A program made the translations under genes and the position numbers. Positions 37,020-49,000 of a stretch of DNA of 64,000 nucleotides are shown here, piece by piece (positions within the stretch are counted from its first letter, which is position 1; each line of letters begins with the position of its first letter). The notes beneath the pieces were generated by a model. The model had not been told where the DNA came from. It searched no databases and saw nothing but the letters and a program-made list of their open reading frames with translations. This stretch comes from Buxus sempervirens (taxonomy: Eukaryota > Streptophyta > Magnoliopsida > Buxales > Buxaceae): the NCBI GenBank assembly GCA_947561395.2, contig OX387183.1, forward strand, positions 2,613,883-2,677,882, read 5' to 3'.

Positions 37020-38483
37020 TAAGAGTTGTTTGTAGATGAATGATCTGTAGAAGCCAAGCACCACATGCCCAATCCTCAACATCTAAGAGAGAAAATATAA
37101 AATTAAAACAATTAAGTGAGATCCTGTCGGTTGAGCATCTATCTGCACCCTTATTTGGAGCCTCGATCCGTAGGATCATGTCCAAAACCACTTGAATGGT
37201 ATAACTATAAATTTTTTTATGACATGTGGCACAATCCTATGAAAAGTTCCAACTAAAGGTGTAGATAGAGGCTCAACAGGATGTAAACCGATATTTATAT
37301 TGAACAAAGACTTCCCCCATATCTACTAGAATTCATACTTTGTCTATCCCATGACCAATAGGATTAGACTATTATTATAAACCACATAAACCATTTTTAG
37401 GACCATAACAACTTCCCACTTTATTTAGGAAACCACAAAAAAAAAAAAAAAGGAAAAAAAGAAGGAAAAGGGATATTTAAAATATACCCCTTTAAGGTTT
37501 CAGGAAATCCCAATTTCCCCCTTAGGGTTTTTGAAATATTATTTTACCACCTTGATGTTAGTTGTGTGTAACAGTCTCCCCATTCTAAAAAGTTGACTAT
37601 CAAAATTTTAACAAATATTGATGAGGTAACAAAAGAAAAAAAAATACTTATATTCACAAAGTTACCCATAAGGGAAATTTTTTGTAATTGAAATCATAAA
37701 TAAAGCTTTTACTTTTAAATGAAATTTGATTGGCAAATTTGTCAATTCATATTAATTTTCTTTGTTATATATGATTCTAACAGTCAAACCTTTAAAGTTT
37801 AGATTGTTACACATATAAAACCTCAAGGTGGTAAACTAATATTTGGCAAAGTGGGATTATTGAAAATCTCAAGGGTTAAACTGTAAATATCCCAAAAACA
37901 AAAAAGAATAATGTGTTCGCATATCATTATGATACTTTAAGTCTTCAACAAAGACATACGTGCACAATAAATTTTTTTTTAATAATAAAATGGTTCACAC
38001 GTATATTATAAAGTATCTATGGAGGGGACCATTTTGGGTTTGGAACAACCCAAGAAGTCCTCCAAAATAACACCTAAAATACATTCTGGAAAGTTCTTCA
38101 GCCAAAAACAAGAATAGTTAGAAAGTGCAAAATTATCTTGCACAACACTTGCATGATAAGTCTTCAACAGAGAGAGACGTGCACAACACTTGCACATCCC
38201 TTTATTACACCTAATTATGGTAGTAATAAACAAAATAACCAACATGATTTTTAGACTGTTGCTTCCTTGGAAAGTGGAAGAGTTGTGGAAAAGTACGATT
38301 TTTTTAGACTGTTTCTCGGGGTTCCCAGTATGAGTACAAACTAAGCTGGTTCTCGATCCCTCTTCCCCCCTCCTTGAAGGCATGGTGCTGTGGTCCTTTG
38401 TCCATGTTGTTGTTCTTCTTAGGTTTTCTTCCTATCAGTCTTCGCTATCTTGTTTTGTTTTCTTGCCCTCCTTCTCTTATCCA
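37020..38483. other. Intergenic, contains an inverted-repeat element
   Basis: AT-rich with no supported gene. The TAA at 37020-37022 is the right flank of the MITE. An inverted-repeat element occupies 37470-37893. From about 38200 the sequence may already be the 5' untranslated part of the LINE. The frame 38006-38383 on the minus strand has no recognisable domain. Confidence 0.5.
37470..37893. mobile_element. Non-autonomous inverted-repeat element (MITE-like)
   Basis: The ends are long imperfect inverted repeats. The left GGGATATTTA..ACCCCTTTAAGG..ATCCCAATTT..TTTTACCACCTTGA corresponds to the right end read in reverse (GGGATATTTACAG, then CCCTTGAG, ATCCCACTTT, TTTACCACCTTGA). Size is about 424 bp with no coding. 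Flanks are A-rich and I could not identify a target duplication, so the superfamily is open (Mutator-like is one possibility). Confidence 0.6.
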
Positions 38484-40649
38484 ATGGAAGACCTATCATC
38501 AAATTTCAGAAAACTCTTCATTCCACCAAGGCCCGATACTATCTTCAAAATCTTGACCTACGATCAAAATAGACTTCATGAACAATGGAAAAGCCTCATT
38601 GTGTGTGAGCTATGTGATAAAGATTGCCAACTAAACTCCATCAAAAACTCCATAAAGCATCTATGGAAGAATATTGCCATAGCAAAGTATCTTAAAGTCG
38701 CTCCGAGAAGATTTCTTTTGGCATTTGATGAGAAGGACACTGATCTTGTTATCAAGAGTCAACCGTGGATTTTCAACTCTTCCCTTGTGATCATGGAGAA
38801 GATTGAGGATGAACCTGAAGCTCTCAAGTTCACATTCGATTAGATCGTCCTCTGGATGCAAATCTACGGTCTCCCCTGTAAGTGTCAAGATGAAAAGGTA
38901 ATTATTGAGTTTTGAAATTATTTGGGGAAGGCCTTGAGATTGAGATCTTAGATGACTCTTCTTTGAACTCTATGGTGGTGGTTAAGGTTCGCCTCTCTTT
39001 GAATAAGCCTATTCTTCTAGGCATCTATTTAGAATCTTCCTCTGTAACCAGGATTTGGCTGAGTTTCAAATACAAAAATTTACCCTCTTTCTGTGTCTCG
39101 TGTGGTTTGTTAGGTATTCCATTAGTAATTTCCCTAACCCATTTTTTTGACAAAGATAGTGGTTCGGATTTAGTGTTTTGCAGGAAATACGATGATTCGA
39201 TGGTTGTGCCGATGTCATGCAGAAGAAACCCCTTGTTCAACCCTTTGGGGAAGACAACGAGTCTGTCCCAAAACACGATGAACCGAGCTAAGTGTTGACT
39301 CAAGAATGAACCGGTGGTCTCAAGCCACAAGAATGCCATCATTCCCTCTGAGCTACCTAACATGGACGAGACTGCTAGCTACGCCGATAATTATAAGATC
39401 GCTTCATTGGATACCATATCTGGGCTACAAGACTCAACGGGCTTCTATTCAAATGGTAACTTTTTGATGTTAGAAAATTGACCGTTGAGTCTTGTATCTG
39501 GGCTACAAGACTCAACGGGCTTCTGTTGTTCTCTAACTTCTTCAAGTTTGGATCCAATGGACCTTCTTACCCTTATAATTTTAAACTCAGCGCCTCTCCC
39601 CATTTGACTTTGTGTGAAATCAAGCCCAAACCCAAGTTCTGTCTGAATAGCAAGAAACCCAACCAAACCAAGAAATCTAAAGAGTCCAAAGCCCATTCAT
39701 TTAATCTGCTAAGTCAGGATGTGTTGGACCAGGACAGCCTTCTTTGGGGGATGGGGGATCCAAACCCATCAAAAAAAGGAAAGCCTCGGGTGTGTGTATC
39801 TCTGAGTTATTTTCTGCAGAAGCTTATTCTTCTAATTCTCCCCCAAAGCCACCCTATCTTTCAAACCCATCTCCTCGGGTTGACTCTGGTTAGCCTCACT
39901 TGAAGACATCAAAATTTTTTGCTGGAATTGCCGGGGTCTCGGCCGAACCCCGACAAGATTACACTTGCGAAATCTTATTCGCATAAACACACCAAACTTG
40001 GTGCTTCTATATGAAACTCTTATGTGCTAAGAAATCTAAGAAGCAAATCCGAAACATGGGAAATGCTTACTACTGGTGGAGTGCAGCAAAAGAGTGGTAG
40101 AAGGTTTATGGGTTCTATGGGACACTTCCTGTTCTGTAGAAATCGAAAGGGAGCTCAAATGGAGCATCTACATGATAATAAGACCAAATACTGAAGAGAA
40201 GTTTGAGCTCACCTTCGTACATGAAAGTTCTCTTATTCAAAATCAACAGCAGCAATGGGAGGAATTAAAAAGAATAGCTTCAAACTGTGTATATCCATGG
40301 TGTGCTGTCAAAGATTTCAACGTGGTCTTATATAAACATGAGAAAAGAGGAGGCAAAAACATCCAGGTACGTAAAGTTGGCTATTTTAAAGAATTTATTG
40401 ATGAATGCAATCTTTTTGATTTACCTAGGAAAGGGATGAGATCTATTTGGGATCACGGTAGAGTTGGGAAAGGTAGAATTAAGGAGAGATTAGACTGAGC
40501 CCTTTGTAGCATTGAATGGTGCTAGTTATTCCCTTACTCAATTCTCTGGCAAGACCCTGTAGACACCCCAAATTGCACAAACAATCATCAAAAATCATTA
40601 TCTCCTGGAAAGCCAGCACAGAATTTGAAGAAAATAAACTTTTACCTGT

Positions 40650-40774
40650 ATCCGGATACAAGTACCCTTTCCCGTATCCGGATACTCATACCGGATACAT
40701 GTGAGCCTTAGTGTATCCGGTACCATGTACCGGATACCTTAAGGCCCTTTTTTATCCGGTCTGATATACCGGAT
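40650..40774. repeat. Dyad array in element B 5' U3 (ATCCGG/CCGGAT type)
   Basis: Same array as in the 3' LTR (58913-59050) but shortened by a 13-bp deletion between two CCGGAT repeats, which removes half of the first dyad. Remaining units follow 21-bp dyads with 18-bp linkers. Confidence 0.9.
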
Positions 40775-40932
40775 ACCTTAAGTTTGCTCAAAATTAGGGT
40801 TTTCCGAGAGCTTTTCACTTTTACCATCATGTCCCTCATTAAATGAGGGGAAATCGCGGAAATAACCTTAGGGTTTAGGTTGGGGGGGTTCTAGACATTA
40901 AGTTGTGTCTACCAATGACCTTAGTCCTTGCC

Positions 40933-41053
40933 TATAAATAGGAGCCTCCTCCTTGAGCAAATGGCACACAACTCTTGTTTTGAATTCTCGCAAAGAAGAA
41001 CTCCAAGAGAAGAAGAAAACCGCTGTGGAATCGCCTCCAGAACTCAGGTAAGC
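40933..41053 (+). promoter_or_regulatory. Element B core promoter and leader 5' splice site
   Basis: TATAAATA at 40933-40940 and CAG/GTAAGC at 41045-41053 (GT at 41048), 115 bp apart as in element A. An ATG at 40961 lies right around the predicted start. If included and spliced to 45999, it would be open and in frame with gag. Confidence 0.65.
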
Positions 41054-42804
41054 ATCAACTTTTATTTTTATTTTCTGTCTTTACATTCCTAGATCTAGAT
41101 CTCTTCTTCTACCTTTCTGTAGTGTAAAGCCTTGTTTGTATGTGTGGAAATCCTTCCCCGGCTCAAAGTATCTCAAGACTCCCCTAGCCGTAAAACGTGA
41201 AGGCGGATCTAGGAGAAACGAGACTGGGGATTGACCCTAGTGCTAGAACCTATGTAGCATAAGGCCTTTTTGATTGATTGTAAAGCGTTCCATATTCAAA
41301 GTACCCTTGATTATCTTAAAGAGAACAGAGGGAAACGATAATGTAACGGAACCCTAGGCTATGCTAGAACCTATTTTGTTGAATCTATATGCATGTGTAT
41401 TAATCTTGCTTGGTTTTTCACTTTTGCACACATATTACACTTTTTTGGTGAATAGGCTCACATTTGGGGATTTATTACATTCATTGTGATAAATCTCCAA
41501 TAAATGGCCTCAATCAAATTCTGGAGTGTTTTAAAATGTTTTTCAAAGGTTTTGGATTCATCTCACACGGATCACACACATTTTATCAATTTTCGGATTT
41601 GGTTTTCTTCAAAAGTGGCTTAGCTTGACAGCACCTGTACCCTTACTTCGGACGCCCATAACTTCATCATTCGGATGAATTTCGGGGTGATTCTAGAACC
41701 ATGGGAAAGGTGAGGCTGTCTAGTTTATGTCCACCAAATTTCACAAATTTCTATCCAGCGGATTTTTGACATCTCTCTGTCGAAGTTAAGTGGACAGTTC
41801 AGGTCCAAGTACAGAACTTGTCACTTTGACGGACCGCCATGTGTTCGTTTTAAGTCCGATTCGAGTGATTTTTATTTCTGAGTACTCCTTTATGAGTCTA
41901 TTTTCAAATCCAGTTGGTTTCATAATTTTTGGATCCCATTTGATTTATTGGTAGCCGATTTACTCAGAACTTCGCATTTGTACGTTTCTGGGTAAATCTG
42001 TGATCTTCGTGGCCTGTTCGGGAGACCACCCAAGGCACATCCGAAGGGATTTTTGTATGAGCCTAGTTTCTGTTGAAAGATGGCCATACAGACTTCAATC
42101 ACACCAAATTTCGTGGATTTCTAGACAATTTTCCAAAGTTGCCCACTTATCACTTTTAAAAATCCCCAGCAGCAACTTCAAAGGAGCATAACTCCTAGGA
42201 TTTTTATCGAAATGAAGTGAAATTTTGCATGAGACTCTTATTTACCCTAATCTTTCAAATGGATTTGGTTTGGTTCAATTTAGAATTGGATTTGAATGAT
42301 TTTAAGGCAAATGGCATACTTTTTACCAAATTTTCCGGATTTGATTCAACTTGGTTTTTTAGCAACTTGTGCTTTGATTTCCATCTTTTGAGATATTCCA
42401 GAAATGATATTGACATAAGAGAGGATCTAAAATCCATTTAGAACTTCATGTGGAGATATCATACATTTGACCTTTTTCAAGGTTTCTCATGATTTTTAGC
42501 AAGCTTTCTTACTTTGTTTTTGCATGAATATACACTTGGCAACCACTTCTTGTGGATGAATGGGGGTGCCTAACACCTTCCCCCGTTCATAATCTAATCC
42601 CCTTACCCATCTCTGGATTTGATTTTCAAGTAGGATTATTTTATCCTATAATGCTTCTTTTTTCACTTTTTGCTTATTTTGAACTCTTTGGTGTCCATCC
42701 TCACCCCAAAATCATGAATGGTGGCGACTCTCCCAATTTTGCTTTGAGCCCGTGTGTTGACGGAGGGATGATCACTCCGGTGATTTTTTCCCATGTCTCA
42801 CAAC

Positions 42805-42822
42805 TGGCGACTCTGCTGGGGA
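42805..42822 (+). other. Element B primer-binding site
   Basis: TGGCGACTCTGCTGGGGA, identical to element A, two bases after the 5' LTR. Confidence 0.9.
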
Positions 42823-44171
42823 CTTGTGGATTTAAGCCTATTTGTGTATATTCATGCTTTTTCATCACTTTTGAATGCTTGCTATTTTGTTTACTTTATT
42901 GGTGTATTCTAAATCTGATTGGGATACTTTTAAATTTTACATTGATGAAGGCATGTGTGTATGCTTGGATATGCTAAGGATCATGTTTAGGGCCTTACTT
43001 TGTTGTGCATGCCTACTTGTTTTTTGTTTGCCTTGTGTTAGGAGGTTCTTAATGCCATGATTTGAGCATGAAAACATTGAGCAAAAATCTGTAAATACAG
43101 TAGCCATTAGGATGGTTTTCAAGCATGTTTTCCCTCATTAAAACACTTTTGTATCATGTCAAGTAGTGCTAAAATTTTAGGCATCAATTTGGGGGTATAA
43201 GTGATACACTTTGAGCATGAAAGCAATAAAAAATCTGGAAATTCTAGTGTATGATTTGGGAGATTTCAAGCATATTTTACCTCATTGAAACACTTTTGAA
43301 CCATGTCAAGTAAGTGCTAAATTCATAGGCTTCAAATTGGGCAGAAATGGTACACTTTGAGCATGAAAATCTGGAATTTTAGGGCATGCTTTTGGGTCAA
43401 GCATGCTTCCATGGTTTAGTTGTTGTTTGTACAAATAACATGTTTTGTATACCACTTTTTGGGCATGTAATATTTTTTGTGCATATTTGGTTACTTTGGT
43501 GCTTGCTTGCTTGTATTTAGCTTCATTATTTTTGTCATATATACCTTGGCTTGAAATTGAATGCATGGCTACGAAAAAGAGTGGCAAGGGGCTGGGACGT
43601 TGTGAATGTTACCACAATTTAAAATTGCACTTGAGCACTTGAAACAATTTGCACAGCCTACCCTTTACCTATTAGGAAGTTGAACCATGAATGTGTGTAG
43701 CTTGGCGCACCGAGGTCGTGACTTCGGAAAGCGAAAGTGAAAACATTTACCTTAGAATTTGAGTCAATGATGTGATGACAATGGGATCTGTGATTCGATT
43801 CCGGGCATCACTAGACTTGAGTTCTAAGTTGCCAATTAAGCCAAAACCCAAAAACCATACGCTTGAAGGTGGAGAAACACGTTTTCGGCAAAAAGCACAC
43901 AATTGCGTTTGGGGAATTGGGTGTAAATGTGGGAAGGCCGTTTGCATGTTTTACAGGCCAAGGTATAATGTGAATACCATATTGAATGAAGGTAATACAA
44001 GGTAGCAAGGTAAAGCCATGTCCTTTTCTTAAATTTGGGGAATTTTGCAAGTCTGATGTCCAAGCCCAATTTGGGGCAAGTTTTGAAGGTCAAATTAAGG
44101 TGAACATCAATTGGGAATGAAAAAAAACTAATCGGGTGAAAAAATGAGTCAAAAAGGGCCATTTCGGCAAT
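42823..44171 (+). other. Element B leader
   Basis: Non-coding. A tandem duplication of about 145 bp (about 43063-43205 and 43206-43352) contains TTTGAGCATGAAA and CACTTTTGNANCATGTCAAG phrases. From about 43560 to 44020 it matches element A 17260-17690, including the stem-tetraloop at 43710-43727. Short frames here are not conserved with A. Confidence 0.6.
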
Positions 44172-44309
44172 AACCGGTAACTCAGGCCGGTTAATAACAA
44201 CTTTGTTCATATCCGGTATATATTTCCGGATACAAAGGCATATGCGTGAATCCGGTTATGGTGACCGGATACAATAAGGCATATTCTTATCCGGAATAGT
44301 ATACCGGAT
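44172..44309. repeat. Dyad array in element B leader
   Basis: Four 21-bp dyads start at 44172, 44211, 44250 and 44289 with 18-bp linkers: an exact 39-bp period and 138 bp in total, the same size as the 3' U3 array. Arms are AACCGGT/GCCGGTT in the first unit and ATCCGG-type in the others. It lies upstream of the 76-bp tandem array, as the corresponding array does in element A. Confidence 0.92.
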
Positions 44310-44640
44310 ACATTCAAAAAATGCACAAATTGGCTTTTCAGCCCAAACTTTCAGAATAAAATGCCTAAAACACTGTGGATAATCCTTAGGCACCCCGAAA
44401 AGAACATAAGAAATGTTCCCAAAAATACAAAATCAAAAAATAAAATAAAATGAAAAAAAAAACAAAAATAAAATAAAATAAAATATTCTTTCAGGATTTA
44501 ACCTAAGTTTGAAAATCAAAGAGGAAACCAAGGTGTCATATTTTTTGACACCAACTAAACTCAAACATGTGCAAGTCAAACTTCGGAGCTTGAAAACTGA
44601 GAAAATTCAGCAAATTTGGAAAAAAAAAAAAAAAAGAAAA

Positions 44641-45860
44641 ACCTTTGGTCGGTTATTTTTATCAATCAAATCAAAACATTTGTGGGATACTTGGAAGCCC
44701 TAGAATATTCCAAGACACCTTTGGTTGGTTATTTTTATCAATAAAATCAAAACATTTGTGGGATACTTGGAAGCCCTAGAATATTCCGAGACACCTTTGG
44801 TTGGTTATTTTTATCAATCAAATCAAAACATTTGTGGGATACTTGGAAGCCTTAGAATATTCCAAGACACCTTTGGTTGGTTATTTTTATCAATCAAATC
44901 AAAACATTTGTGGGATACTTGGAAGCCCTAGAATATTCCAAGACACCTTTGGTTGGTTATTTTTATCAATCAAATCAAAACATTTGTGGGATACTTGGAA
45001 GCCCTAGAATATTCCAAGACACCATTGGTTGGTTATTTTTATCAATCAAATCAAAACATTTGTGGGATACTTGGAAGCCCTAGAATATTCCAAGACACCA
45101 TTGGTTGGTTATTTTTATCAATCAAATCAAAACATGTGTGGGATACTTGGAAGCCCTAGAATATTCCAAGATACCTTTGGTTGGTTATTTTTATCAATCA
45201 AATCAAAAAAATTTGGGACCCTTGGAAGCCCTAGAATATTCCATAAAAACCTTGGTTGGTTATTTTTATCAATCAAATCAAAAAAAATTGAGACCCTTGG
45301 AAGCCCTAGAATATTCCATGAAAACCTTGGTTGGTTATTTTTATCAATCAAATCAAAAAAAAATTAGGACCCTTGGAAGCCCTAGAATATTCCATGAAAA
45401 CCTTGGTTGGTTATTTTTATCAATCAAATCAAAAAAAAAATTTGGGACCCTTGGAAGCCTTAGAATATTCCATGAAAACCTTGGTTGATTATTTTTTATC
45501 AATCAAATCAAAAAAATTGGGACCCTTGGAAGCCCTAGAATATTCCATGAAAACCTTGGTTGATTATTTTTATCACTCAAATCAAAAAAATTGGGGCCCT
45601 TGGAAGCCCTAGAATATTCCATTAAAACCTTGGTTGGTTATTTTTATCAATCAAATCAAAAAAAAAAAAAAAATTTGGGACCCTTGGAAGCCCTAGAATA
45701 TTCCATGAAAACCTTGGTTGATTATTTTTATCAATCAAATCAAAAAAATTTGGGACCCTTGGAAGCTCTAGAATATTCCATGAAAACCTTGGTTGGTTAT
45801 TTTTATCAATCAAATCAAAAAAAATTTGGGACCCGTGGAAGCCCTAGAATATTCCAACAC
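44641..45860 (+). repeat. Leader tandem array, 16 units of about 76 bp
   Basis: The unit starts GGTTGGTTATTTTTATCAAT and contains TTGGAAGCCCTAGAATATTC. The first seven units are 76 bp; later units vary by a few bases (A-run length) and form a second subtype with GGGACCC and ATGAAAACC. In the first subtype the core folds as CTTGGAA, 11-nt loop, TTCCAAG. The overlapping open frames across this array (68-127 residues) come from the repeat and look non-coding. Element A has this core once, at about 19051. Confidence 0.92.
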
Positions 45861-45963
45861 AAAATCAAAACAACAAAAAAAAAAAAAAAAACAATAAATT
45901 TTTGGACTGGTTTTCACCTGACCTATCTATCTACATGTATAGGGGTGAGTTTCAAATTAAATG

Positions 45964-46000
45964 GAAGCTGACTTGTGTCTTTGTTTTTCTTACATCAGGT
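45964..46000 (+). promoter_or_regulatory. Predicted 3' splice site before gag (element B)
   Basis: GCTGAC branch-like sequence, T-rich tract, then ATCAG/GTAC with AG at 45997-45998. Parallel to 19221-19254 in element A. Confidence 0.6.
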
Positions 46001-46070
46001 ACATTTACTCTCGACCCAGGTGCACTTATTTGCAGTCATTGCTCCCGTGACCAGATCCAAAGCAAGAGCC

Positions 46071-49000
46071 ATGAATACTGAAGAGAACCAAGCCCAAGCT
46101 ACTGTCCCTGCTCAGGACTTTACTCAGCTGCAGGAGCAAGTGGCCGGTCTGGCCAAAATGCTGGGAGACTTACTGGCGGCTCAGGCCCAGCAGGCCGAAG
46201 CCCAAAATCAGGCGTCGACTTCTCATCCGGCATCGCCACCTCAGGCCTATATTCCGCCTCCAGTTCAGCCCATGCCTGAGCCCATTTCTGAACCGGTCCC
46301 TGAACCCATTCTGATCAGGGAAAATACAGCTGAGTCTGAGAAAGAGCTGGAAAAAGAAAAGGCCCGAGATGAGATGGAAAAGAAAATGCTGCTCAGGATA
46401 GAGAGGATCCAGGCAGAGTTGAAGGAAGTGAAGGGGAAAGGCAGCCATGCAGGCACCACCTTCGAGGACCTGTGCATGTACCCGGACGTCTGTCTACCGG
46501 CTAAGTTCAGGTGCCCAGACTTCGATAAATTTGATGGCACGGGCTGCCCATTGAGCCATCTCAAATTATACTGCGGGGCCCTGTGCTAGTTTGGCCGGGA
46601 TGATGGCATACTGATCCAGCTCTTCCAGAGGAGTCTGACCGGGTCAGCCCTTAGGTGGTTCGCTACAGTGGACCATGGAAGAATCAGGAGGTGGAAGGAC
46701 CTAGCCGACGCTTTCCTGGACCAATATAAGTTCAACTCTGAGATCGTGCCGGACCGGTACGACATGATGAGGATGACCAAGGGGAAAGATGAACCGGTAC
46801 GGCAGTACGCCAAGAGATGGAGAGAGGCCGCCTCCCAGGTCAGGCCACCTATGCAAGAGCCGGAGATGATCTCCACATTTATGGGCACACTGGGGCAGCC
46901 TTTTTACAACCATCTGGTGGGTCAGATCACCACCAACTTTGCAGCCCTAGTGCAGGTGGCGGACCGGATCGAGGAAGGGGTCAGGTCAGGAAGGCTGATA
47001 GACTACTCTACTCTGACTGGGCAGTCTGATTCCTCGGCCTCCATGGCCCAGAAGAAAGGGGCCGGATTTAAAAAGACGGGGGCCCGAAAAGAAGGGGAGG
47101 TGAACCTGGTCCAGGCTCCTCCAGCCAAGAAGCCACTTCACGTCAACATCTCTGCACCCCAGCAGGCTCAACAGGCCCAGCAGTCGTACCAGCCCCCGCT
47201 GAATGTCAACTTCCCTCCCTCTGTGCCAGCTAACACAAGGAGGACTTTTTCCAAGGAGGAGCGGGACACCTGGTTCGCAGCCAGAAAGAACCGGGTTTTC
47301 ACCCCTCTACCCATATCTCTTTCCCAACTATTGCCAACCCTGCTAAAGGGTGAATACTTGACTCTGAAAGAGCCCAACCCGAATGCCACCAGGGGGAGAA
47401 ATTTTGACACATCGGTCACCTGTGATTTCCACATGGGTGCACCGGGGCATTCTACTGATAACTGCAGGGTATTGAAGCATGCAGTCCAGGATTTGTTGGA
47501 CCAGAAGGCCTTGGTGTTCAACACTGCTGCACCGGCCCCGTCCGGGAATGATATTGGGCAGAACCCTCTGCCTTACCACAATGGGGCAGGCCCATCCAAT
47601 TCCATCACTGCCATATCCACCACGAGAAGGGCCTTTGACCCATCTCAGCTTATAGCACCTGTGGGGACTACAGTCCAGGTCCGATTTTTCCCAGAGGAGG
47701 ACGAAGAGGAGATCAACATGGTCTCCCAAAAAAATAATCTTGCTGCTGAGGACATAAGCTCCTCCTTAAACCGGGTCTCTTCTCTGATGGCCCAGATAAA
47801 TACTGCAAGACCCCCATTGGTCTTCAATTGCAGTCCACCCACTTATTCCCCATCCAAGCCGTCTAAGGCTCCACTGGTCATCAATCTTGACCCCACCACT
47901 GCTTCCATCACTTCTTCTGTCCCCACAAATTCCAAACTTCAACCCTTGGTTGTAAATGTGCAGCCAGCCCATACAATCCCTAAACCGGCCCATACATCCC
48001 GGTCCAAACTCCAGCCACTAGTGGTTGACATCCCTAAATTAGCCTATTCAGAGGCCGCTGTACCATGGAACTACAGCGAGGGAATCACGGCTACGGTTCC
48101 AGTGGTCAAGGACCAGAACCAGGAGGAGGTGAACCTCATGACGAGGTCAGGGAGATGTGCAGGGGGTGAAGAGAAAGAGAAAGAGACAGAAATAGAGAAA
48201 GAAAAAAAATGAAGAAAAAAGAAAACAGAAGGGAAAAAATAAAGTAGGAGAAGACACCCCCCAGGGTGCAGAAAATGAGGCAGCAGACCTCATAAAAATA
48301 ATAAAGAAAAGTGAATTTAATCTTGTGGATCAGCTGAACAAGGTCCCGGCCCAGATTTCAATACTGGGCCTTTTGCTGAATTCATAAAAGCATAGGGATG
48401 CATTGTTAAGGGTGCTACAGAGTGCACATGTATCCCAGACCATTGATCCGGACCAGCTTGGCAAAATGGTTGGTCAAATCTTGTCACATAATGTGATAAG
48501 TTTCTCAGAGGGTGAGATCAGCCCAGGTGGGTGTTATCATGTGGACCCTTTGCACATCACAGTGCTTTGTAAGGGCTGCATGATTGCACGGGTTTTAATT
48601 GACAACGGGTCGGCGTTAAACGTCTGCCCGTTAATCACTTTTACCAAGCTGGGTCTGGACCAGTCAAGGATCAAACAAAATGGGCGGATAGTTAGGGCTT
48701 TTGATAGCTCCAAGACCCACTCCTTAGGGGAGATTGAACTGCCGGTCACAATTGGGCCGAATATCTTTAACATTACATTTGAAGTGATGGATATACCCGC
48801 AGCCTTCAATCTGCTCCTAGGAAGGCCGTGGATACATTCGGCTAGGGCAATACCATCCACGCTCCACCAGAGGGTGAAATATATTAGAGGGCAAAGGGTG
48901 ATAACAGTCCTAGCCGAAAACTTGGTGCCGTCCATCGTGTCACCGGATGTACCCTTGATCAATGTGGACCTAACTGTCGACAAGATTGCATTCCACTCAT

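Larger units (their letters stand above)
40558..42802 (+). repeat. Element B 5' LTR
   Basis: 2245 bp, TGTAGACACC to CATGTCTCACA. It contains a dyad array 40650-40774, TATA 40933-40940, donor CAG/GTAAGC at 41045-41053, the AGCCGTAAAACGTGAAG core at 41186-41202, hairpin 42556-42590 and PBS-like decamer 42722-42731. It differs from the 3' LTR by 13-bp and 17-bp deletions and scattered substitutions. Confidence 0.95.
41048..45998 (+). other. Predicted leader intron of element B
   Basis: Donor GTAAGC at 41048. Branch-like CTGAC at 45970-45974 lies about 24-26 nt before the acceptor AG (45997-45998), with a T-rich tract between. It would remove the PBS, conserved block, dyad array and 76-bp tandem array, as in element A. 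Confidence 0.55.

Noticed and set aside
44725-45971. Series of overlapping 68-127 residue open frames.
   Set aside because: They are readings of the 76-bp tandem repeat in several frames; the A-runs change length freely between units, which a coding repeat would not tolerate.
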